A DNA stretch of 64,000 bases from Phocoena phocoena (GCF_963924675.1 NC_089239.1:1291001-1355000); one strand, 5' to 3'. Positions 1 through 10,119 are shown, numbered from the stretch's first letter. The notes: a model not told the origin generated them from the letters alone. Numbers and translations: made by a program.

Positions 1-999
1 AGACCTGCATTCTGAGATTATATCTTTCTCTAGCAATATTTTTCTAGCAAGATGTCCTCTGCTATCCATCCTTCATCTCTGTTGTGCCCTGGCTACTATG
101 GCAGAAGAGTGCTTCCTCGACATCTTGCCATTTAATTCACCAACAGTAAATGTGATGTGTCAATAGGAATATGAAGTGTTGCTCAAACTCACTAGGAATC
201 AGAGAAGTGCAGATGAGATTTACACTGAGCTATCACCTTAGACACATGAGATTGGCAGACATTTGAAGGTTGCTAACCGAAAGTATCAACCAGGATATGA
301 GGAAAGCAGGAAACTTTCTACACAAGAGGACAGAAATGCCCAATGAAATTAAATACACTGTTGCCTTGTCCTCCAGCACATTCTATTCCTGATGTCTATC
401 CAAGCAAAGTCCTCGTGTCCAGGGCACATGTAGGAAAGTGCTGATTACAGTGGTATTTGTAGTAACAAGGAGTTGGCAGCAACCTAAGTGTCCTTCACCA
501 GTGGTTCCGGTAGGTTAAATGGTTTTAGGTTGGTTTCCTCCAAAACCAGACCCTGAGATGAGGATTTATATTCAAGTAGCTTACTTGGGAGGTGATTTAA
601 GGGAGCACCACCATGGGAGTAGAAAAGTGAGGCAGCGGCTCTTTGAGACTCAAAGAAGGATACATGATCAGCACGTTACCTCAGAGGACAATGGAAGTTT
701 CCTCTCACTGGAGAACATAGGGAGGCAGTGCTGGCCATGACCCCAGAGTAACCCCACCTGAGTAGGTGGAACACAGGGGCATTTATGCACCCACTCACAT
801 TTTCCAGGCTGAGTGGTGTTCCAGGGCCATTAGTTGCAGGTCCATCTGGATGGCCCGAGCACAGGCCAAGAGAAAGCCTTCAGGTAGAGAGTCCCAAGTT
901 CATGCAGCATAATACAGGAGGCATGGACTAGAACTGTTAGTGCCAAAGAGAGAGCACAAGGCAACACTTGTGTCATGAAGATGGTTTTAGAAATGGGGG
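1..999. other. Unique-looking intergenic DNA with a possible old repeat
   Basis: No gene is supported here. About 425-520 has a short stretch (CAACCTAAGTGTCCTTCACC) that recalls the end of L1 ORF2. About 519-780 has a TTACTTGGGAGGTGATTTAAG stretch that recurs in diverged form near 32705 (TTATTTGGGAGGTGATACC), so both may belong to an old interspersed repeat that I cannot name. The 73-codon open frame at 519 has no recognisable domain and is probably incidental. Confidence 0.4.
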
Positions 1000-1262
1000 G
1001 GGGTGTTGTGGGATAAATTAGGAGATTGGAATTGACATATATACACTATTGATACTATGTGTAAAATAGATAACTAATGAGAACCTACTGTATAGCACAG
1101 AGAACTGTACTCAGTGTTCTGTGGTGACCTAAATGAGAAGTAAATCCAAAAAACAGAGGATATATGTATATGTATAACTGCTTCACTTTGCTGTACTGTA
1201 TAAACTAAAACAGTATTATAAAACAACTATACTGCAATAAAAAAAATTTTTTAATTAAAAAA
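1000..1262 (+). mobile_element. Old L1 3' end
   Basis: The text runs through motifs typical of older artiodactyl L1 3'UTRs. These include ACTGTATAGCACAGAGAACT, a GCTGTACTG...AAACTAAAACAGTATTATAAAACAACTATACT block, and a terminal AATAAA followed by an A/T-rich tail ending near 1262. It is 5'-truncated and diverged from the young L1s in the window. It lies just upstream of the L1-A insertion and is independent of it. Confidence 0.65.
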
Positions 1263-1323
1263 GTGTAGAGGGAAGTGCATTAGAAACAGCAAGAGTGATA
1301 GACCTATACCATTAACATAAATT

Positions 1324-1338
1324 AAAAATACATGCAGA
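1324..1338 (+). repeat. Target-site duplication, left copy, of L1-A
   Basis: AAAAATACATGCAGA at 1324-1338 recurs exactly at 8895-8909 after the L1 A-tail. This 15-bp direct repeat fixes both ends of the L1-A insertion and fits L1 target-primed reverse transcription at an A-rich site. Confidence 0.9.
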
Positions 1339-1996
1339 GGGGGGGACCTTGAAGATGGCGGAAGAGTAAGACGCGGAGATCGCCTTCCTCCCCACGGATA
1401 CACCAGAAATACATCCACACGTGGAACAACTCCTACAGAACTCCTACTGAAGGCTGGCAGAAGACCTCAGACCTCCCAAAAGGCAAGAAACTCCCCACGT
1501 ACCTGGGTAGGGCAAAAGAAAAAACAGAGACAAAAGAATAAGGACGGCACCTGCACCAGAGGGATGGAGCTGTGAAGGAGGAAAAGTTTCCACACACTAG
1601 GAAGCCCCTCCGCGGGCGGAGACTGCCGGAGGCGGAGGGGGGAGTTTCGGGAACGCGGAGTAGTGCACAGCGACGGGTGCGGAGGGCAAAGCGGGGAGAT
1701 TCCTGCACAGACGATCGGTGCCGACCAGCACTCACCAACCCGAGAGGCTTGTCTGCTCACCCGCCGGGGCGGGCGGGGCTGCGAGCTGAGGCTCGGGTTT
1801 TGGTTTTGGACGGAGCTCAGGGAGAGGACTGGGGTTGGCGGCTTGAACATAGCCTGAAGGGGTTAGTGCACCACGACTAGCCCGGAGGGAGTTCGGGGAA
1901 AAGCCTGCACCTGCCGAAGAGGCAAGAGACTTTTTCTTCCCTCTTTGTTTCCTGGTGCGCGAGGAGAGGGGTTTAAGAGCGCTGCTTAAAGGATCT

Positions 1997-2097
1997 CCAG
2001 AGACGGGCGCGAGACGCGGCTGAAAGCGCAAACCCCAGAGACGGGCGCGAGCCGCGGCTAAAACCGCGGACCCCAGAGACGGGCGGGAGACGCTAAG
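1997..2097 (+). repeat. Tandem 37-38-bp units in L1-A 5'UTR
   Basis: Three consecutive units begin CCAGAGACGGGCG, at 1997, 2034 and 2072 (the last is partial). L1-E shows only about two diverged units (50709-50773). Each unit contains several CpGs, so copy number may affect promoter strength, as is known for monomeric L1 promoters in rodents. Confidence 0.75.
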
Positions 2098-2584
2098 GCT
2101 GCTGCTGCCGCCACCAAGGGGCCTGTGTGCGAGCACAGGTCACTCTCCACACCCCTCTTCCGCGGAGCCTGTGCAGCCCGCCACTGCCAGGTTCCCGGGA
2201 TCCAGGGACAACTTCCCCGGGAGTACGCACAGCGGGCCTCAGGATGGTGCAACGTCACGCCGGCCTCTGCCGCAACGTCACGCCGCCTCTGCCGCCGCAG
2301 GCCCGCCCGCACGCAGTGCCCCTCCTTCCCCCATCCCCCAACCCCCGACCTGAGTGAGCCGGAGGCCCCGAATCAGCGGCTCCTTTAACCCCGTCCTGTC
2401 TGAGCGAAAAAACAGACGCCCTCCAGCGACCTACACGCAGAGGCAGGGCCAAATCCAAAGCTGAGCTCCTGTGAGCTGTGATAACAAAGAAGAGAAAGGG
2501 AAATCTCTCCCAGCAGCCACAGAAGTAGCGGATTAAAGCTCCACAATCAACTTGATGTACCTGCATCTGTGGAATACCTTAATA

Positions 2585-3135
2585 GACAAGGAATGATCCC
2601 AAATTGAAGAGGTGGAATTTAGGAACAAGATCTATGATTTTTTTCCCTTTTCCTCTTTTTGTGAATGTGTACGTGTACGCTTCTGTGTGAGATCTTGTCT
2701 GTATACTCTTGCTTCCACCATTTGTCCTAGGGCTCTATCCGTCCATGATTTTTTTTTTAAAAATTCTTTTTCTTAATAATTAAGTTTAATTGTAATAACT
2801 TTATTATACTTTACCTTCGTTCTTTCTTTCTTTCCTTCCTTCCTTCCTTCCCTCCTTTAGACAACGAACCACCCCAAATTGAGGAAGTGGTCTCTGGGAG
2901 CAGGATTTATGATTTTTCCCCCTTTACCTCTTTTTGTCAAGGTGTGTGTGTATGCTTCTGTGTAAGATTTTCTCTGTATAGCTTTGCTTCCAACATTTGT
3001 CCTAAGGTTCTATCCGTCCCTTTTTTTTTTTTCTAAATATTTTTTAATTCAATAACTATATTATACTTTGTTTTATTTTTACTGTATCATCTTTCTGTCT
3101 TTTTTCCTTCTTTCCCTCCTTCCTTCCTTCCTCCC
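2585..3135 (+). repeat. Tandem duplication of about 275 bp in L1-A 5'UTR
   Basis: Two direct copies lie head to tail. Copy 1 is 2585-2859 (starting GACAAGGAATGATCCC) and copy 2 starts at 2860 (GACAACGAACCACCCC). Both run through AATTGA(G/A)GA(A/G)GTGG, a CTTCTGTGT stretch, a GTCCTA(G/A)GG(C/T)TCTATCCGTCC stretch and a pyrimidine tract. L1-E has a single copy (from about 51220), so this is an expansion in L1-A or its lineage. Confidence 0.75.
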
Positions 3136-3206
3136 ACCCTCCCTCCCTCCCTCTTTTCTTTCCTTCTTTCTTCCTTCCTTCCTTTCCTCCTTTCCTTCTT
3201 TCTTTA
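3093..3206 (+). repeat. Pyrimidine-rich low-complexity tract
   Basis: A CTTCC/CCCT-type tract on the + strand, about 110 bp with only rare purines, just upstream of the candidate 3' splice site in L1-A. A shorter (TTCC)n-like run is at 2820-2857. The ORF-like translation across it (Phe/Leu/Ser/Pro only) is an artefact. Confidence 0.8.
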
Positions 3207-3752
3207 CTCATACTTCTACTAATTCTCTCTACTTTTTCTCCCTTTTATTCTGAGCCGTGTGGATGAAAGGCTCTTGGTGCTCCAGCCAGGAGTCAGGGCT
3301 CTGCCTCTGAGGTAGGAGAGCCAACTTCAGGACACTGGTCAACAAGAGACCTCCCAGCTCCACATAATATTAAACGGTGGAAATCTCCCAGAGACCTCCA
3401 TCTTAACACCAGCACCCAGCTTCACTCAACGACCAGCAAGCCACAGTGCTGGACAACCTATGCCAAACAACTAGCAAAACAGGAACACAACCCCACCCAT
3501 TAGCAGAGAGGCTGCCTAAAATCATAATAAGGCCACAGACACCCCAAAACACACCACCAGACGTGAACCTGCCCACTAGAGAGACAAGATCCAGCCTCAT
3601 CCAGCACAACACAGGCACTAGTCCCCTCCACCAGGAAGCCTGCACAACCCACTGAAACAACCTTAGCCACTGGAGACAGACATCAAAAACAACGGGAACT
3701 ACGAAAGTGCAACCTGCAAAAAGGAGACCCTAAACACAGTAAGATAAGCAAA

Positions 3753-4646
3753 ATGGGAAGACAGAAAAACACACAGCAGATGAAGGAGCAAGATAAAAAC
3801 CCACCAGACCTAACAAATGAAGAGGAAATAGGCAATCTACCTGAAAAAGAATTCAGAATAATGATAGTAAGGATGATCCGAAATCTTGGAAGTAGAATGG
3901 ACAAAATGCAAGAAACAGTTAACAAGGACCTACAAGAACTAAAGATGAAACAAGCAATGATGAACAGTGCAATAAATGAAATTAAAACCACTCTAGATAG
4001 GATCAATAGCAGAAGAACTGAGGCAGAAGAACGGATAAGTGACCTGGAAGATAAAGTAGTGGAAATAACTACTGCAGAGCAGAATAAAGAAAAAAGAATG
4101 AAAAGAACTGAGGACAGTCTCAGAGACCTCTGGGACAACATGAAACGCACCAACATTCGAATTATAGGGGTTCCAGAAGAAGAAGAAAGAAAGAAAGGGA
4201 CTGAGAAAATATTTGAAGAGATTATAGTTGAAAACTTCCCTAATATGGGAAAGGAAATAGTTAATCAAGTCCAGGAAGCACAGAGAGTCCCATACAGGAT
4301 AAATACAAGGAGAAACACACCAAGACACATATTAATCAAACTGTCAAAAATTAAATACAAAGAAAGCATATTAAAAGCAGCAAGGGAAAAACAACAAATA
4401 ACACACAAGGGAATCCCCATAAGGTTAACAGCTGATCTCTCAGCAGAAACCCTACAAGCCAGAAGGGAGTGGCAGGACATACTGAAAGTGATGAAGGAGA
4501 AAAGCCTGCAACCAAGACTACTCTACCCAGCAAGGATCTCATTCAGATTTGATGGAGAAATTAAAACCTTTACAGACAGGCAAAAGCTGAGAGAGTTCAA
4601 CACCACCAAACCAGCTTTACAACAAATGCTAAAGGAACTTCTCTAG
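3753..4646 (+). CDS. L1 ORF1 protein (intact)
   Basis: This is a 297-codon intact frame encoding the L1 ORF1 RNA-binding chaperone, which trimerises and coats L1 RNA in cytoplasmic particles. A charged, heptad-like Leu/Ile/Met pattern over about residues 30-125 fits the coiled-coil trimerisation domain. NIRIIGVPEEE at 134-144 starts the RRM-like domain. The C-terminal domain follows, including YPARISFRFDG at 258-268, a signature of L1 ORF1p. Length is near the usual for mammalian ORF1p (human about 338, with a longer N-terminus). The ATG at 3753 aligns with the starts in L1-B, L1-D and L1-E. No frameshift or stop interrupts it, whereas those other copies are broken. Confidence 0.93.
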   Translation: MGRQKNTQQMKEQDKNPPDLTNEEEIGNLPEKEFRIMIVRMIRNLGSRMDKMQETVNKDLQELKMKQAMMNSAINEIKTTLDRINSRRTEAEERISDLEDKVVEITTAEQNKEKRMKRTEDSLRDLWDNMKRTNIRIIGVPEEEERKKGTEKIFEEIIVENFPNMGKEIVNQVQEAQRVPYRINTRRNTPRHILIKLSKIKYKESILKAAREKQQITHKGIPIRLTADLSAETLQARREWQDILKVMKEKSLQPRLLYPARISFRFDGEIKTFTDRQKLREFNTTKPALQQMLKELL

Positions 4647-4704
4647 ACACGAAAAACAAGAGAAGGAAACGACCTATAGTAGCGAACCCAAAACAATATA
4701 GAAA

Positions 4705-7700
4705 ATGGGAATAGGAACATACATATCGATAATTACCTTAAATGTAAATGGAATAAATGCTCCCACCAAAAGACACAGATTGGCTGTATGGATACAAAAA
4801 CAAGACCCTTATATATGCTGTCTACAAGAGACCCACTTCAGACCTAGAGACACATACAGACTGAAAGTAAGGGGATGGAAAAAGATATTCCATGCAAATG
4901 GAAACCAAAAGAAAGCTGGAGTAGCAATTCTTATATCAGACAAAATAGACTTTAAAATAAGGACTATTAAAAGGGACAAAGAAGGACACTACATAATGAT
5001 CAAGGGATCGATCCAAGAAGAAGATATAACAATTGTAAATATTTATGCACCCAACATAGGAGCACCTCAATACATAAGGAAAATACTAACAACCATAAAA
5101 GGGGAGATCAACAGTAACACATTCATAGTAGGGGACTTTAACACCCCACTTTCACCCATGGACAGATCATCCAAAATGAAAATAAATAAGGAAACACAAG
5201 CTTTAAATGATACATTAAACAAGATGGACTTAATTGATATTTATAGGACACTCCATCCAAAAACAACAGAATACACATTTTTCTCAAGTGCTCATGGAAC
5301 ATTCTCCAGGAGAGATCATATCTTGGGTCACAAATCAAGCCTTGGTAAATTTAAGAAAACTGAAATTGTATCAAGTACCTTTTCTGACCACAACGCCATG
5401 AGACTAGATATCAATTACAGGAAAAGATCTGTAAAAAATACAAACACATGGAGGCTAAACAATACACTACTTAATAATGAAGTGATCACTGAAGAAATCA
5501 AAGAGGAAATAAAAAAATACCTAGAAACAAATGACAATGGAGACACAACGACCCAAAACCTATGGGATGCAGCAAAAGCAGTTCTAAGGGGGAAGTTTAT
5601 AGCAATACAAGCCCATCTTAAGAAGCAGGAAACATCTCGAATAAACAACCTAACCTTGCACCTCAAGCAATTAGAGAAAGAAGAACAAAAAAACCCCAAA
5701 GCTAGCAGAAGGAAAGAAATCATAAAAATCAGATCAGAAATAAATGAAAAAGAAATGAAGGAGACGATAGCAAAGATCAATAAAACTAAAAGCTGGTTTT
5801 TTGAGAAGATAAACAAAATAGATAAACCGCTAGCCAGACTCATCAAGAAAAAAAGGGAGAAGACTCAAATCAATAGAATTAGAAATGAAAAAGGAGAAGT
5901 AACAACTGACACTTCAGAAATAAAAAAGATCATGAGAGATTACTACAAGCAACTCTATGCCAATAAAATGGACAATCTGGAAGAAATGGACAAATTCTTA
6001 GAAATGCACAATCTGCCAAGACTGAATCAGGAAGAAATAGAAAATATGAACAGACCAATCACAAGCACTGAAATTGAAACTGTGATTAAAAACCTTCCAA
6101 CAAACAAAAGCCCAGGACCACATGGCTTCACAGGTGAATTCTATCAACCGTTTAGAGAAGAGCTAACACCTATCCTTCTCGAACTCTTCCAAAATATAGC
6201 AGAGGGAGGAACACTCCCAAATTCCTTCTACGAGGCCACCATCACCTTGATACCAAAACCAGACAAGGATGTCACAAAGAAAGAAAACGACAGGCCAATA
6301 TCACTGATGAACATAGATGCAAAAATCCTCAACAAAATACTAGCAAACAGAATCCAACAGCACATTAAAAGGATCATACACCATGATCAAGTGGGGTTTA
6401 TTCCAGGAATGCAAGGATTCTTCAATATACGCAAAGCTATCAATGTGATAAACCATATTAACAAATTGAAGGAGAAAAATCATATGATCATCTCAATAGA
6501 TGCAGAGAAAGCTTTCGACAAAATTCAACACCCACTTATGATAAAAACCCTGCAGAAAGTAGGCATAGAGGGAACTTTCCTCAACATAATAAAGGCCATA
6601 TATGACAAGCCCACAGCAAACATCATCCTCAATGGTGAAAAACTGAAAGCATTTCCACTAAGATCAGGAACAAGACAAGGTTGCCCACTCTCACCACTCT
6701 TATTCAACATAGTTTTGGAAGTTTTAGCCACAGCAATCAGAGAAGAAAAGGAAATAAAAGGAATCCAAATCGGAAAAGAAGAAGTAAAGCTGTCACTGTT
6801 TGCAGATGACATGATACTATACATAGAGAATCCTAAAGATGCTACCAGAAAACTACTAGAGCTAATCAATGAATTTGGTAAAATAGCAGGATACAAAATT
6901 AATGCACAGAAATCTCTGGCATTCCTATATACTAATGATGAAAAATCTGAAAGTGAAATCAAGAAAACACTCCCATTTACCATTGCAAGAAAAAGAATAA
7001 AATATCTAGGAATAAACCTACCTAAGGAGACAAAAGACCTGTATGCAGAAAATTATAAGACACTGATGAAAGAAATTAAAGATGATACAAATAGATGGAG
7101 AGATATACCATGTTCTTGGATGGGAAGAATCAACATTGTGAAAATGACTCTACTACCCAAAGCAATCTACAGATTCAATGCAATCCCTATCAAACTACCA
7201 CTGGCATTTTTCACAGAACTAGAACAAAAATTTCGCAATTTGTATGGAAACACAAAAGACCCCGAATAGCGAAAGCAATCTTGAGAACGAAAAAAGGAGC
7301 TGGAGGAATCAGGCTCCCTGACTTCAGACTATATTACAAAGCAACAGTAATCAAGACAGTATGGTACTGGCACAAAAACAGAAAGATAGATCAGTGGAAC
7401 AGGATAGAAAGCCCAGAGATAAATGCACGCACATATGGACACCTTATCTTTGATAAAGGTGGCAGAAATGTACAGTGGAGAAAGGACAGCCTCTTCAATA
7501 AATGGTGCTGGGAAAACTGGACAGGTACATGTAAAAGTATGAGATTAGATCACTCCCTAACACCATACACAAAAATAAGCTCAAAATGGATTAAAGACCT
7601 AAATGTAAGGCCAGAAACTATCAAACTCTTAGAAGAAAACATAGGAAGAACACTCTATGACATAAATCACAGCAAGATCCTTTCTGACCCACCTCCTAGA

Positions 7701-8522
7701 GTAATGGAAATAAAAACAAAAATAAACAAATGGGACCTAATGAAACTTCAAAGCTTTTGCACAGCAAAGGAAACCATAACCAAGACCAAAAGACAACCCT
7801 CAGAATTGGAGAAAACATTTGCAAATGAAGCAACTGACAAAGGATTAATCGCCAAAATTTACAAGCAGCTCATGCAGCTCAATAACAAAAAAACAAACAA
7901 CCCCATCCAAAAATGGGCAGAAGACCTAAATAGACATTTCTCCAAAGAAGATATACAGACTGCCAACAAACACATGAAAGAATGCTCAACATCATTAATC
8001 ATTAGAGAAATGCAAATCAAAACTACAATGAGATATCATCTCACACCAGTCAGAATGGCCATCATCAAAAAATCTATAAACAATAAATGCTGGAGAGGGT
8101 GTGGAGAAAAGGGGACACTCTTGCACTGCTGGTGGGAATGTGAAATGGTTCAGCCACTATGGAGAACAGTATGGAGGTTCCTCAAAAAACTACAAATAGA
8201 ATTACCATATGACCCAGCAATCCCACTACTGGGCATATACCCTGAGAAAACCAAAATTCAAAAAGAGTCATGTACCAAAATGTTCATTGCAGCTCTATTT
8301 ACAATAGCCCGGAGATGGAAAGAACCTAAGCGCCCATCATCGGATGAATGGATAAAGAAGATGTGGCACATATACACAATGGAATATTACTCAGCCTTAA
8401 AAAGAAATGAAATTGAGCTATTTGTAATGAGATGGATAGACCTAGAGTCTGTCATACAGAGTGAAGTAAGTCAGAAAGAAAAAGACAAATACCGTATGCT
8501 AACACATATATATGGAATTTAA
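4705..8522 (+). pseudogene. L1 ORF2 (endonuclease-reverse transcriptase) with one frameshift
   Basis: The region spans 1272 codons plus a stop if read through, matching the usual ORF2p length (human 1275). The N-terminal APE-type endonuclease shows LNVNG (residues 12-16), QETH (41-44), GDFNTPL and [10 protein letters not shown]. The reverse transcriptase shows [23 protein letters not shown] and the catalytic FADD at residues 699-702, at the same index as in human ORF2p. The C-terminal cysteine motif CWRGCG...HCWWEC is near 8090-8140. One A is missing from the run at 7226-7230 (five As; L1-E has six at the matching place). Frame 1 therefore stops at 7269 after 854 codons, and the rest continues in another frame to 8522. 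The endonuclease and RT are retained; the C-terminal domain is lost from the in-frame product. Confidence 0.93.
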
Positions 8523-8894
8523 GGGGAAAAAATGTCATGAAGAACCTAGGGGTAAGACAGGAATAAAGACGCAGACCTACTGGAGAACGGACTTGAGGAT
8601 ATGGGGAGGGGGAAGGGTGAGTTTTGACAGGGCGAGAGAGAGTCATGGACATATACACACTAACAAACGTAGTAAGGTAGATAGCTGGGGGGAAGCAGCC
8701 GCAAGGCACAGGGATATTAGCTCGGTGCTTTGTGACAGCCTGGAAGGGTGGGATGGGGAGAGTGGGAGGGAGGGAGATGCAAGAGGGAAGACATATGGGA
8801 ACATATGTATATGTATAGCTGATTCACTTTGTTATAAAGCAGAAACTAACACACCATTGTAAAGCAATTATACCCCAATAAAGATGTTTAAAAA

Positions 8895-8909
8895 AAAAAT
8901 ACATGCAGA
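8895..8909 (+). repeat. Target-site duplication, right copy, of L1-A
   Basis: Exact repeat of 1324-1338, directly after the A-tail of L1-A. Confidence 0.9.
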
Positions 8910-9289
8910 AACAAAAGCACATTATATATGTCACACTCGTAACTTATATGTGGACAAATTTAGGACACATTATACAGTGCCTCAGGGTGGAATGGTGAAT
9001 GGGACTGAAGATGGGGAAGAAATTTAGGGGCCTCATGGAAATTCATGAGGAAATGCTGTCATAACCTGAGGGAGTGACTTAAAATATCCATCTCCTTCTA
9101 CTCCTCTAGGTTAATGAACCTGCTTTTCCTGGATCCCCTTAAAACCCTAACTTCCCACGTTACACTTAGGATATCTGGATTCAGCCACCCTAAGAGTAGG
9201 AACTGTATGGATTACAAGGTCACTCCACTCTCAGTCTGGTGCCAGGTCTCGCCAGAGTACATTTGAACAAGAGGTGCACAAGGACAACC
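8910..9289. other. Unique intergenic DNA
   Basis: No gene or recognisable repeat seen. It leads into the candidate promoter at 9290. Confidence 0.5.
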
Positions 9290-9450
9290 CAAGTTCCCAC
9301 GACTACATTTCCCAGAGCGCCCTGGTGATTCTAACAAGATTCAAGGGGTGGAGCAGTTTGCAAACCAATGAGGTCTCTTCCTGGGCTTGTCCAGGAAGTG
9401 GGAAGATGGCAGTCAGCCCGGTTCCTGGTTGTGGGACCCAGGGGAGCTCG
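9290..9450 (+). promoter_or_regulatory. Candidate TATA-less promoter and non-coding first exon of NAT
   Basis: Several proximal-promoter motifs cluster within 110 bp. ACTACATTTCCCAGAGCGC (9302-9320) resembles the ZNF143-type ACTACAATTCCC element. A CCAAT box is at 9365-9369, an ETS-like CAGGAAGTG at 9392-9400 and a YY1-like AAGATGGC at 9403-9410. The segment ends in GAGCTCG followed by GTAAGTG (GT at 9451-9452), a near-consensus splice donor. There is no TATA box. It lies 13.3 kb upstream of the NAT coding exon on the same strand, which fits NAT genes having distant untranslated first exons. The link to NAT is inferred; it could be the first exon of another gene. An ATG at 9406 with good context opens a 15-codon frame ending exactly at the donor. 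Confidence 0.5.
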
Positions 9451-9689
9451 GTAAGTGACATGTTGTGCTTTGTAATAGGGGTTTAATCCTATTTCAAATG
9501 TGAGTCCAGGAGACTAGATACTACACACACCAGAATGTCAGGTCCTAAGCCAGTTCAGAACGTTTGGCTGACATATAACTTGAAATCTTATGCTGTAATT
9601 ACTGTACAGGATAATGGAGGAGATAACACACCCCAGTTCAAACTGTCGGGGTTAATGCCAAAAGCTCAGCTTCTCTGTATGCCGGTGCC

Positions 9690-10045
9690 AAATCAGATCT
9701 TGGAGACAGAGTTTTGGGTGAAGTTGAAAAGGAGAGCTTTATTACTTTGCCAGGCAAAGTGGTACACAACAGCTCCTGCCTCGAAAAACTATGTGTCCCA
9801 ACCCAGGAAGATTTGATAAGGAGTTTTATAACTCCTTATCAAAGGAGTTATCAAAGGGTGGGGTTGCGGACAAGATGAGGATGTGTGTAGGGTCTCAGGT
9901 GGTAAGTCTTCTAATCTTGATGAGCGTCTCTGGTCCCTTTAATCTTGCTTTGGGTGGTTTCTTGCCTGCCCCTCCTTTGATTAGCAACTGTTTGAATCTG
10001 CCCTCTGGAACTCAGGGAAGGTCATGGAGGCTGTAGTCTTGCTGA
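9690..10045 (-). mobile_element. LTR-like endogenous retroviral remnant
   Basis: The stretch runs from a GAGCTTTATTACTTTGCCAGG block through GGGGTTGCGGACAAGATGAGG to TGATTAGCAACTGTTTGAATC. I recognise this as a solitary-LTR type found repeatedly in artiodactyl genomes. Read on the minus strand it would carry an AATAAAGC poly(A)-signal-like hexamer. No gag, pol or env sequence adjoins it. The family name and exact ends are uncertain. Confidence 0.45.
9815..9840. repeat. Perfect 11-bp inverted repeat (hairpin)
   Basis: GATAAGGAGTT and AACTCCTTATC are perfect reverse complements separated by the 4-nt loop TTAT. A further partial copy (GGAGTTATC) follows at about 9844. It lies inside the LTR-like segment and probably arose by local duplication. 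Confidence 0.85.
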
Positions 10046-10119
10046 CAAGAAATCGGGGACAAAAATAAAAGGCCAAGCCTCCATACCTGGGTACCTCACA
10101 GGGCCCTGCTCAGTTTCAG

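Larger units (their letters stand above)
1507..3254 (+). other. Candidate intron in the L1 5'UTR
   Basis: In L1-A this 1748-nt interval starts GTAGGG after ACCTGG. It ends TTTTATTCTGAG after a long pyrimidine tract, with a branch-point-like CTACTAAT at 3216-3223 (A at 3222, 32 nt before the end). In L1-B (24875-30898) the sequence runs straight from ACCTGG (25031-25036) to CCGTGTGG (25037-25044), so this interval is missing precisely. One base of ambiguity (a shared G) exists at the junction, and one of the two placements gives GT...AG. Confidence 0.75.
1339..3752 (+). promoter_or_regulatory. L1-A 5'UTR with internal promoter
   Basis: The element begins with a G-run and then AAGATGGCGG, a YY1-type motif at the position where mammalian L1s position their transcription start. 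About 1600-2400 is very GC- and CpG-rich, unlike everything around it. Farther in are pyrimidine tracts (about 2820-2857 and 3093-3206) before ORF1. Open frames on both strands in 1433-2566 are products of the high GC content and show no protein features. The equivalent region is present unspliced in L1-E (50059-52081) and antisense in L1-D. Confidence 0.85.
1339..8894 (+). mobile_element. Full-length young L1 retrotransposon (L1-A)
   Basis: This is a complete non-LTR retrotransposon of about 7.56 kb. It has a 5'UTR of about 2.4 kb starting G-rich with AAGATGGCGG, then ORF1 (3753-4646), a 58-bp spacer, ORF2 (4705-8522), a 3'UTR and an A-tail. It is flanked by a perfect 15-bp target-site duplication. 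The only disabling lesion I found is a one-base deletion in ORF2 near 7226-7230. The intact ORF1, near-intact ORF2, CpG-rich 5'UTR and identical flanking duplications all point to a recent insertion. ORF1p would bind L1 RNA and ORF2p would nick and reverse transcribe, but this copy would make a truncated ORF2p. Confidence 0.95.

Noticed and set aside
1433..2566. Overlapping open frames on both strands in the GC-rich segment
   Set aside because: They lie in the L1-A 5'UTR, overlap on opposite strands, are rich in Arg/Pro/Ser and have no domain; GC-rich DNA has few stops.
9406..9486. ATG at 9406 as the start of a normal protein-coding exon
   Set aside because: No downstream coding exon on the plus strand is seen other than NAT, and splicing to NAT ends the frame at once or within the 79-nt exon. 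Kept only as a possible upstream ORF.
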